A stretch of 32,745 bases of DNA, taken from the NCBI GenBank assembly GCA_014730235.1, contig WJIO01000208.1, forward strand, positions 1-32,745, in the 5' to 3' direction. Origin of the DNA: Candidatus Poribacteria bacterium. GTDB lineage: Bacteria > Poribacteria > DTPJ01 > WJIO01. The position numbers were made by a program, and so were the translations under genes. Below, piece by piece: positions 1 to 8,165 of this stretch. Each line of letters opens with the position of its first letter. Positions within the stretch are counted from its first letter, which is position 1. The notes under the pieces are model-generated. The model was not told where the DNA came from. It did no database searches and worked only from the letters and a program-made list of their open reading frames with translations.

Positions 1-2
1 GT

Positions 3-308
3 TTATCAGGTGAGAAATTTTTAAGTAAATATACCAGGAATAAATATTTACTTGTAATAGTTGCCTCTGTTATTGCTATACAAATATGTATTATTTACAT
101 TACACCGTTAAATAAAATTCTTGGTCTAGTTCAATTAGGTTTAAAAGATTGGATAATTGTGACAATAGCTGTGTCTTTGTGTCTTATACCTGTGGAGAAT
201 TTTGCGGATAAAATATTCGTTAATAAAAAGCAGAAAGACGATATTAACAATATTAATGATATTCCAGATATGGAAAAAGACCATCTGGAAAACGAAGAAG
301 ATGAATGA
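3..308 (+). CDS. C-terminal fragment of a cation-transporting P-type ATPase (5' end outside window)
   Basis: Own translation in the frame starting at nt 3: ...LLVIVASVIAIQICIIYITPLNKILGLVQLGLKDWIIVTIAVSLCLIPVENFADKIF...; two hydrophobic helices with the L..LGL..L.LKDW pattern of Cation_ATPase_C. Stop TGA 306-308. Not in the ORF track. Confidence 0.65.
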   Translation, partial: LSGEKFLSKYTRNKYLLVIVASVIAIQICIIYITPLNKILGLVQLGLKDWIIVTIAVSLCLIPVENFADKIFVNKKQKDDINNINDIPDMEKDHLENEEDE

Positions 309-315
309 TTTTTAA

Positions 316-1032
316 TTAAATGTTAAATAAATTATTATTATCTTGATAATCATCATCATCCACATCCAACTCCGTTATTCCACCTTCCCAATCCCTGTGA
401 ATTTGCTCCTGCCATTTTCTTAATATAGTCAATTCGCGACTTTGTTGCAGTTCATTTTCTGAAAAACCATGTTTCTGATAAAAATCATTTATTAGCTCTA
501 TGGCATGATTTACATTCTCCATAGCACCGGCATAATCACTTCTATTTATGCAATCAAGACTTGCCGCTCTTGCTCTTTCCATAAGTACAAAGGGTCTGTA
601 TTTTTCATGGGATTCTATATATTCTTTGTTATCACTATATCCACTTATTATGTCCATTAGACTAAGATTATGTTCGGCATTTTCCCTGGCCTGTTCATAA
701 TCTCCAAGAGCAAAAAAGCATATTCTTCTATGGTAATACTGGATTAACTCATCATCCAGTTCTTCCATATCTTTTTTGTTTAATTTGAAGTTAGAGGCAT
801 CACCGTATTTTTCAATAAACTCTTTAATAAGAGATTCGTAATACTGAAGCAGAGATTTTGAATTATGCGGAGTCTTTCCATCAGGTCTACCGTTGGTTTC
901 CATCTGCAAAATTCCCATATCAATCCTTATTTGGATCTTCTCTTTCCCATCATCACCCAGTATTTTTCTTATAATTAAAGTATCCGGTTGATATTTCCAT
1001 GATTTAAGTATATTGGTTATGTCTTTTTCCAT
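316..1032 (-). CDS. Conserved hypothetical protein (TPR-like helical, 'IQIRIDMGILQMETNGRPDG' motif)
   Basis: ORF track 316..1044. The start is better placed at the ATG giving MEKDITN, preceded on the minus strand by AGGTGG. Confidence 0.7.
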   Translation of the reverse strand: MEKDITNILKSWKYQPDTLIIRKILGDDGKEKIQIRIDMGILQMETNGRPDGKTPHNSKSLLQYYESLIKEFIEKYGDASNFKLNKKDMEELDDELIQYYHRRICFFALGDYEQARENAEHNLSLMDIISGYSDNKEYIESHEKYRPFVLMERARAASLDCINRSDYAGAMENVNHAIELINDFYQKHGFSENELQQSRELTILRKWQEQIHRDWEGGITELDVDDDDYQDNNNLFNI

Positions 1033-1138
1033 AATTATCACCACCTGTAATTTATTATATCTCCTAAAATAAATATATCACTACAAAAGCTTATTGTCAA
1101 TGGAAATACCTGATGTTCGGATATGGGAAAATTTAAAC

Positions 1139-1167
1139 TTGACATCTTAACGTATGTATAGTATATT
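1139..1167 (+). promoter_or_regulatory. lexA promoter: TTGACA-N17-TATATT with a LexA-operator-like sequence in the spacer
   Basis: TTGACA 1139-1144, spacer 1145-1161 (tcttaacgtatgtatag), TATATT 1162-1167; 50 bp upstream of the lexA ATG. Confidence 0.7.
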
Positions 1168-1216
1168 ATATATAGGTTAATTTTTAGTTAATTTTAATGT
1201 AAAGAGGCTTGATATA

Positions 1217-1825
1217 ATGCGAAAAAAGCTGACTAAAAGACAAAAACAAGTTCTTGATTTTATAGTGGACCATATTCAGAATTCAGGTTATCCTCCAACA
1301 GTCCGTGAGGTAGCCAATGAACTGGGAATTTCGTCCAAGGGTGCTTATGATCATCTAACTGCAATAGAAAAGAAAGGATATATTAAGCGTGATCCAGCAA
1401 AACCTCGCGCTATTGAATTAATGGATTTTGTTGCAAATAGAATTAACGGGCCCTTGATTGAAATACCTGTTGTTGGTAAAGTTGCCGCTGGTGAACCTCT
1501 TTTAGCAAACCAGAACATTGAGAGAACTATTAGCCTATCCAAGGATCTGGTGCGAACTGAAAATCCTTTTGCATTAAGAGTAAAAGGTGATAGTATGATT
1601 AACGCTGGAATCCTGGAAGGTGATTTTGTTATTGTAAAGCAACAAAAAAATGCTGATCAAGGTGATATAGTAGTGGCTTTAATTGGTGAAGAAGCTACAG
1701 TAAAACGTTTCTTTAAAGAGAAAGATCACATTAAACTTCAACCTGAAAATACAACAATGGAACCAATAATTACTAATAATGTAAATATAATGGGTAAAGT
1801 TGTTGGTCTTTTCCGGGAAATGTAG
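1217..1825 (+). CDS. lexA: LexA repressor
   Basis: N-terminal winged HTH (LTKRQKQVLDFIVDHIQNSGYPPTVREVANELGISSKGAYDHL), Ala-Gly cleavage site (VAAGEP), catalytic Ser (GDSMI) and Lys (ATVKRF). Confidence 0.97.
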   Translation: MRKKLTKRQKQVLDFIVDHIQNSGYPPTVREVANELGISSKGAYDHLTAIEKKGYIKRDPAKPRAIELMDFVANRINGPLIEIPVVGKVAAGEPLLANQNIERTISLSKDLVRTENPFALRVKGDSMINAGILEGDFVIVKQQKNADQGDIVVALIGEEATVKRFFKEKDHIKLQPENTTMEPIITNNVNIMGKVVGLFREM

Positions 1826-1828
1826 AAA

Positions 1829-1865
1829 CATTGCATGCACCTCGTATTACGAGGTGCATGCAATG
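1829..1865. terminator. Perfect hairpin between the convergent lexA and oxidoreductase genes
   Basis: cattgcatgcacctcgta-t-tacgaggtgcatgcaatg: 18-bp perfect arms, 1-nt centre, 4 nt after the lexA stop; no obvious U-tract. Confidence 0.6.
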
Positions 1866-1881
1866 AATCTTTATGAATGTT

Positions 1882-2913
1882 TTATCCGTTTGAAAATTTT
1901 CTGCATTCACTGATAATCCTCATAACCTCGCGAGTTTCTTCCACAGGCACAAAAGATTTATGCCCCATAACAAAATATTCATAGCATTTCTGGTAAAAAT
2001 CAACAGAATGGTATTCGGATATGGGAATAATTTTCTCCTGCCAAGGTATAGTTTCTCCACTGCCATACCTTCGGTTTTTTGCTGCAAGACCTTCCTGAAT
2101 ATTTATATCTTCAAGTTCTTCTTCCTCATAATATCTTATTTTCCAGGCTTTTTGTTCTTCATCAAAGACAACACTCCCGCGCTTGCCTAATATTTGCCAG
2201 GGACGTATAGGATGAGCTGAAGCTTGATTAATCTCTAGATCTATAATAATCCCGCTTTCTGTCTCAATAATGGCTTTAACCACATCATCAGCATCCCCAA
2301 GACTGGCTATTGAACGTAAAAAACAAACAATGCGCTTCGACTTTGATCCGGAAAGATGGAGTGTCTGATCAATATAATGCGCTCCGTAGTTATTTAGCAT
2401 ACCACCGGCATTTTGCCTAAAAGCCTGCCAATCATTACGCCTGTTATAGCCAGAATTCGCCCTTCTGATCATGAAAACCGGTCCTATGATCCCACTGTTT
2501 ATAATATCTTTAAGGGCGATAAATTCGTTTCTGGCTCTATGGGGTTGATAAATCATCATCTTTTTACCATATCTGTTCATTGAATCAATCATAGCATCTG
2601 CTTCATCCAGTGATGAGGCCATAGGTTTGTCACAGAATACATGACAATCATTCTCAAAAGCCGCAATTGTATGTTCACAATGAAATTTCGTTGGTGAAGC
2701 AATAACTACCAGATCGATTTCCTGCGCTTTAAACATATTATTATGATCTTCGTAAGTTTTTACCCCAAATTCCAATCTGGCTTCATCAAGTCTTTCTGCA
2801 ACTGGATCTACTACAGCCATAAGCTCAAAACCCTTATTTTTAACTATTTCCGGGACATGGAATCTCCATCCAATGCGTCCCAGACCAACTACAGCAGTGC
2901 GAAGGATTTTCAT
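1882..2913 (-). CDS. Gfo/Idh/MocA family oxidoreductase
   Basis: N-terminal Rossmann motif VVGLGRIGWRFH, CDKPMASSLDEA, GGMLNNYGAHYIDQTLHL. Confidence 0.92.
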   Translation of the reverse strand: MKILRTAVVGLGRIGWRFHVPEIVKNKGFELMAVVDPVAERLDEARLEFGVKTYEDHNNMFKAQEIDLVVIASPTKFHCEHTIAAFENDCHVFCDKPMASSLDEADAMIDSMNRYGKKMMIYQPHRARNEFIALKDIINSGIIGPVFMIRRANSGYNRRNDWQAFRQNAGGMLNNYGAHYIDQTLHLSGSKSKRIVCFLRSIASLGDADDVVKAIIETESGIIIDLEINQASAHPIRPWQILGKRGSVVFDEEQKAWKIRYYEEEELEDINIQEGLAAKNRRYGSGETIPWQEKIIPISEYHSVDFYQKCYEYFVMGHKSFVPVEETREVMRIISECRKFSNG

Positions 2914-2931
2914 TTTATTTCTCCTGGAAAA

Positions 2932-4392
2932 TTATGGAAATAAATACCAGAGACAATCTTGTGATACATATATCAAATAACCTTTGGTTGGTGACATCTC
3001 AATCAATTCATTATTTAAATAATTGCGCTCATAAGAAAACATTAACCATTGATTCGCTATTGCATTATATGTAAATATTTTTGGATATCCAATCTCTATA
3101 GATGAAATCGCATCCTCAACCAGTTGATCTCTCGATGAGTTATAACCTATTATATTCCAGCCTTTTGTAAGCATAATATCGGTTTTAGCGGATTTTTTAC
3201 CTTCAATTAAAAGGACGGCATCATCATTCATATCAATCCAGTATCCCCTGCCTGCTTCTAATATTTCAAGGGTATTATATGATTCAGGATAACCGAAAAT
3301 ATATTGTAGCCATCCATGAGTGGGAATATATGTAAAAATACTATTACAAGAAGCTTCTATAGACTTAAAAACTGAACTTATACTATTGTCTTCTATATCC
3401 AGTGGTATTGATACCAGATTCCATCCAGCCCAGAGATTTAGTTCCATTTTCTGAATTTTTAAGTTAGCTGGTTCAATATTCACAAAGTAATGGGAGTCTG
3501 GAAATATAGTTTCATTACCTGCCAGATCAACTGCCTGAAAATAATATTCTGCAACACCAGTTTCGGTATCAGGGGGGATATTTCCATAGTAGATATGGCT
3601 ATCATATGGCGAAAACATCTTTATATCTGTAAAATTAATATCACCCGGCTTTTTCAACATCAAGTTTGTGATTGATAATCTAAAATTATCTGTAATTTCT
3701 GCCTGAAGAAATGCTCCAGCTTCAACAGCTTCAACAGGATTAGATGCAATAACGGGATATACATTATCTTTTACACTGGAAGTACTTGTAGTTTTATTCC
3801 AACAGGCGTTAAGCTCTATCAATGCTGTTATAATTTCATCTTTCTCTATTAGTCTAAGAGTTGAGGCATACAATCTAATGGATTTTCCGATTTTGCAGGC
3901 AGGTAAAGTAGATACATCTGTAATTATTTCTATTGAGTCGCTTTCTACGCGAGAAGAAAAATTGTCCATATACATATCATTTACCTTGAAGGATAATATG
4001 CCGATTTGTGAATTATTATAAATCCATCTGTGAGTGCGTATAAAGTTATATGTATCACTTATAGGATAGGATGCTTTCACAATTAATTTATATGTTTCTT
4101 CAACAATATATTGACCTTTCTCTCCCATATATAAATATGCAGGGGATATATACTCACCAGTATTAGAAATTTTATCAAAAGAAGTCTTTCCACCCGGACT
4201 TGTAACTCTGATTACACCCGATACATCAAAATTTATCGTTATAGGAAATACAAAACCTGCTGGCAAAGTTATTGATACTATACTTGGTTCTGAATATAAA
4301 TATTTTATGTTCCAACTCTCGCTACTGGCAAATACTGAGAAGTTAATAGAACATAATATAATCAAACACACTTTAACATATAAAGCTTTCAC
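2932..4392 (-). CDS. Secreted protein with tandem 'GWN-L/I-V/I' C-terminal repeat domains
   Basis: Signal peptide (VCLIILCSINFSVFASS); C-terminus holds two related units, LWAGWNLVSIPL...FTYIPTHGW...GRGYWI and LTKGWNIIGYNS...FTYNAIANQW...TKGYLIYV. Confidence 0.7.
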   Translation of the reverse strand: MKALYVKVCLIILCSINFSVFASSESWNIKYLYSEPSIVSITLPAGFVFPITINFDVSGVIRVTSPGGKTSFDKISNTGEYISPAYLYMGEKGQYIVEETYKLIVKASYPISDTYNFIRTHRWIYNNSQIGILSFKVNDMYMDNFSSRVESDSIEIITDVSTLPACKIGKSIRLYASTLRLIEKDEIITALIELNACWNKTTSTSSVKDNVYPVIASNPVEAVEAGAFLQAEITDNFRLSITNLMLKKPGDINFTDIKMFSPYDSHIYYGNIPPDTETGVAEYYFQAVDLAGNETIFPDSHYFVNIEPANLKIQKMELNLWAGWNLVSIPLDIEDNSISSVFKSIEASCNSIFTYIPTHGWLQYIFGYPESYNTLEILEAGRGYWIDMNDDAVLLIEGKKSAKTDIMLTKGWNIIGYNSSRDQLVEDAISSIEIGYPKIFTYNAIANQWLMFSYERNYLNNELIEMSPTKGYLIYVSQDCLWYLFP

Positions 4393-4449
4393 TTTGAATA
4401 TATATCCCCTTTACCTTTGTTTATAAGAATTCAGCATGAAGAAACAGAT

Positions 4450-4540
4450 GAAAATGCTCAAATAATATAGCTCTATGTCATTCCTGCTTCAAGCTTTTTC
4501 AAAAAGCTTGAAGCAGGAATGACAGCTTGATAGCATTTTC
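4450..4540. repeat. Palindromic core copy of the MITE/REP-like family (outer termini absent)
   Basis: Core 4476-4524 tgtcattcctgcttcaagcttttt-c-aaaaagcttgaagcaggaatgaca (24-bp perfect arms), flanked by gaaaatgct / agcattttc. Confidence 0.85.
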
Positions 4541-4604
4541 ATTTGCTAGTGTCCCTTTAAGCACTGCAACATCTGGTTTTAGTTAATTTTAGAAATATCA
4601 GTAA

Positions 4605-5075
4605 CTAATTTAATTCATCTTCCTTGGTTTTTGCCATGACGCTATAAATATTAATATATGGCTCCCCTGCATGCTTCTTCATCATATCACCGAATTCCCT
4701 GAGTCCGGAGCCAGTCATTTGAGTCAGCTGCATAAAAACCTGGAGTTTCCCCATCTCAGCCAGCATTATATAATCGTAAGCACCCGGATCTCTCTCAGCT
4801 TTTTCTGAACCAGGTAATGGCATTCTTTTTAAAATCCTCATATCCAAACCATCAATCTTACTCATTTCCGGAATCAGTTTTTCTTTAAGTAAAGCTTCTG
4901 CTTCTTTGGAATCAGCATTATCAGTTAACTTTAATCCTCCCAACACAACAATTGGACCGCTCATAAGTCCTGCCTGAGGTTTACCTCGTTCCTGAGCGAA
5001 AAGATTAGTTCCAGCGCTTAAAACCACTGCAATAAAAAGACCGATAATAATTCCAATCAATATTTTCTTCATCAT
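4605..5075 (-). CDS. Secreted small hypothetical protein
   Basis: Signal peptide/TM MKKILIGIIIGLFIAVVLSAGTNLFAQ; GGATT-type SD (aggagaaagatg) upstream; no recognised family. Confidence 0.7.
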   Translation of the reverse strand: MMKKILIGIIIGLFIAVVLSAGTNLFAQERGKPQAGLMSGPIVVLGGLKLTDNADSKEAEALLKEKLIPEMSKIDGLDMRILKRMPLPGSEKAERDPGAYDYIMLAEMGKLQVFMQLTQMTGSGLREFGDMMKKHAGEPYINIYSVMAKTKEDELN

Positions 5076-5270
5076 CTTTCTCCTTGCGGTATAGACCGCT
5101 ATAAAACTTGTGGTTTTGGTAGAAATTGCTTCGTCATTTCAACTACTTACTGAAAATTCTATAGTTAAATTGAGTTTCCCACACCTGACTGGATATATAC
5201 TAACTTATTTCTTTGTCCGTTTCAAGGGGTTCATTCAAGTTGTATTATTTGTATGTCTATCATAAAAACA

Positions 5271-5340
5271 TAAAAGCTTGAAGCAGGAATGACAAGCTGA
5301 GAGAATTTTCAATTATAACTACACTGAACCCGGAAGAGCC
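5271..5340. repeat. Right-half copy of the MITE family
   Basis: aaaagcttgaagcaggaatgacaagctgagagaattttcaattataactacactgaacccggaagagcc; no left half found. Confidence 0.85.
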
Positions 5341-5539
5341 AAAAAAGATAAACGAAAAGGGTATATATTGTTAATCAGCGGCAGAGGCGGAAGAATTGAT
5401 AGGAATTAAAATGCCTGATCTCAATAATCCCTCACCTATTATTGCCTCGCCGTCTCTCTGCATATCTATTGACACATGCCTAAAAGTGTGGTAGATTTTG
5501 TTATAAGCAAAAATATTAACTTTAATCCTGGAGGTATAT

Positions 5540-8014
5540 TTGTTTTTCCTGATTGTCTCAATTTTATTTTGTTTAATAATACCTCAGCATGTATTTGGTG
5601 AATTTACTATAGTTGAAAATGGACAGCCAGTCTGCTCAATTGTAGAATCTGATTTATTTTCATTGCAGGAGCGGTATGCCTTAGAAGAGATTAATCATTT
5701 TATAGAAAAATTTACTGGTTCAACACTGGATATTTTATCAGATTACCAGGAACTTCCGGCTGGCAATTTAATTGTTATAGGATTCACAGGCAGCAACAGA
5801 TATATAGCTGATCTTGAAAACAGAAGATTAATGAGGATAAATCCGCCATTATCTGAAGAGGAATATGTTATTAAATCTATAAATGACAACGGCAGGAAAA
5901 TAATGTTAATCCTTGGGGGTGATGAATCGGGTTTAATATACGGTATATATGACTTTATCGAGAAAATTATACAGAGCATAACTGGATTTAATCTGGTGGA
6001 TATAGATTTTCATGTGCCAAGGGTTAAAAATCTGGTAATTGAAGATCTGGATGTGCGGTTATCACCTTTTTATCCTGTCAGGTGTGCGCTTTCCTCGGAA
6101 GATCCTGTATGGATGAGCAGACACAGACTTAATATTAGCGGCGCAGAGGGTGTATGGAGTGGTACGGGGATTGATGACGGACTGGGTACAGCTTTTAAAT
6201 ATGTCTATGACAGCCAATTTGACACCATGCAGGATGAGTCATTAGATGCCCGTTGGGGACGTATTCTTGATCTTCGTCGAAGGATAAAGGAACTAGGAGT
6301 AAGGGGTGTGGAATCATACCTGTTCATGTATGTAATGGGAGAACCTACTAAGGCTATTATGCGGAATCACCCGGAACTGCTTGAAGAAAGGGTTTATTAT
6401 CCCCATTCCCGGAATGGCTCATATTATACCCCCCTTTCATGGACAAAGCCGGAAGCTCGCGAAGTGATGAAAGAACTGGTGAGAAGCATTGTGAAGACAT
6501 ACTCTCAATGGCTTACTGGATTTCATCTTCGGGCCTGGGGTGGGGAAACCCGTGCCCCTGATGGAAATAACGAGGAACTACAGGATTTATTATGGGATAT
6601 TTACATGGATATAATAGAGACAGCCAGAGAGGTAAAACCTGAATTTAAGATTATAATATCCGGTTATGACCAGTCCTGGCTTAAAGACCCGGATGGCCGT
6701 CACGCCAGAAAATTGCCAAAAGGAACAGTGCTAATGCAGAAGTGGGGGATAGACGGTGAACCCACAAACAATCCGGCTGTGGATGTGGACTTTATCAATG
6801 ATATAGGTGATATGGGACATTATATCATGGTGCTTTCCCATGATGTAGAAGAAGTAATGCCGCTGTGGATGCTGGAAAGCGATCTGTTTGTTGAAGGGGT
6901 GAGGAGGTATTCCAATAATCCAGTTGTTAATGGTTTAGGTGGATTTACCTTGCAAGGAATGGAAGGATTGGCCCATCTGGATAAAATCATAAGCGCACGA
7001 ATGAATTGGAATCCCAATGTAAATTATCAGTTACTAACAAGGAATTACCTTACAAGCTATTATGGAAAAAGAGCGGCAAGATATATAAAGGAGTCTTTAA
7101 CTATAAATACTGAAGTTCTTGCCGAATATTTTTCTGACTATGCTGGAACGCTTCTAATAACCGGCCAGTATGGCAACGGTTCAAGGGGTTATGCCACCCG
7201 ATTCTGGAATATTATAGGAACTTCATCAGTGAAAGATATAATTACTATGCCTAATTTTAATACAGTTGAATATGCCAAAAGAAGACTGTCATACCTGTTG
7301 CCAAAACAACAAGAATCGGCAAATGAAATGACTCTGGCTGACAAATTCGATTCTCCCACGACTTATCAGTCAAGACTGGATTATTCCGACGCTGTACATA
7401 TAATGAAAATCTGGGTGAGGTTTTTTGAATCCAGAATGAGACTGCTGGAAGCCCGGGAACTTGGCTTGCGAAACGGTGACATTAACCAGATAGCCCAGAA
7501 AATAACCAGCGCTATAGAATATATAAAAGAAGTACAATCAGAAATTGGCGGGATAAATAATTTTACTAACGTATTTACCCATGATAACGATTCGTCCCGA
7601 CAATCACTGCTGGATTTGCTGGATGAAGAGATCGCATATCTAAAATCCCTCGATCCGGAAGATATATTAATTAACTCAGGAACGGAAAAAGCAGGAAAAG
7701 CTGATAGTGAAAAGATCGAATTTAAAATAACGGAGGTGTTCAACCATCCAAATCCCGCCCGGGATTCGGCTTCTTTTTGTTACAAACTTACCAGCGAGGC
7801 GGATGGTGTGGAAATAACAATATACACGATCACAGGAAGAAAAATCCGTTATATACAAAGCGCATCGGCAAAAATGGGATACAACGAAGAAGATTGGAAG
7901 ACTAGGGATGATAGCGGAAATAAATTATCCAACGGTACATATATTTATAAAATAGAAGCCAAAAGAGGCGATGAAAGGGTTACAAAGACTGAAAAGCTTT
8001 CTGTTATGAGATAA
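5540..8014 (+). CDS. Secreted glycoside hydrolase-like protein (GH67/GH20-type N-terminal domain plus TIM-barrel-like region) with C-terminal FlgD/T9SS-like Ig domain
   Basis: Signal peptide; N-terminal EINHFIEKFTGSTLDIL...GGDESGLIYGIYDFIEKI resembles alpha-glucuronidase/hexosaminidase N-domains; C-terminal NHPNPARDSASFCYKLTSEADGVEITIYTITGRKIR...LSNGTYIYKI. Confidence 0.75.
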   Translation: MFFLIVSILFCLIIPQHVFGEFTIVENGQPVCSIVESDLFSLQERYALEEINHFIEKFTGSTLDILSDYQELPAGNLIVIGFTGSNRYIADLENRRLMRINPPLSEEEYVIKSINDNGRKIMLILGGDESGLIYGIYDFIEKIIQSITGFNLVDIDFHVPRVKNLVIEDLDVRLSPFYPVRCALSSEDPVWMSRHRLNISGAEGVWSGTGIDDGLGTAFKYVYDSQFDTMQDESLDARWGRILDLRRRIKELGVRGVESYLFMYVMGEPTKAIMRNHPELLEERVYYPHSRNGSYYTPLSWTKPEAREVMKELVRSIVKTYSQWLTGFHLRAWGGETRAPDGNNEELQDLLWDIYMDIIETAREVKPEFKIIISGYDQSWLKDPDGRHARKLPKGTVLMQKWGIDGEPTNNPAVDVDFINDIGDMGHYIMVLSHDVEEVMPLWMLESDLFVEGVRRYSNNPVVNGLGGFTLQGMEGLAHLDKIISARMNWNPNVNYQLLTRNYLTSYYGKRAARYIKESLTINTEVLAEYFSDYAGTLLITGQYGNGSRGYATRFWNIIGTSSVKDIITMPNFNTVEYAKRRLSYLLPKQQESANEMTLADKFDSPTTYQSRLDYSDAVHIMKIWVRFFESRMRLLEARELGLRNGDINQIAQKITSAIEYIKEVQSEIGGINNFTNVFTHDNDSSRQSLLDLLDEEIAYLKSLDPEDILINSGTEKAGKADSEKIEFKITEVFNHPNPARDSASFCYKLTSEADGVEITIYTITGRKIRYIQSASAKMGYNEEDWKTRDDSGNKLSNGTYIYKIEAKRGDERVTKTEKLSVMR

Positions 8015-8165
8015 TCTTGTCCTTAATTCTTCAAATTAAGTTTGGCAAGGTTGATGTAGGTTGGATTGAAATATCTTACCTTGACTAATAATCATAAGTT
8101 TGTTAGGATTTTTATATACAATTATGCATTTTACCATTAACGGATTATAAATATCGGAGGTTGTA

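Noticed and set aside
7381-7743. 120-aa minus-strand ORF in the ORF track
   Set aside because: Lies wholly antisense inside the well-supported GH67/GH20-like gene, with low-complexity Ser-rich translation; treated as spurious.
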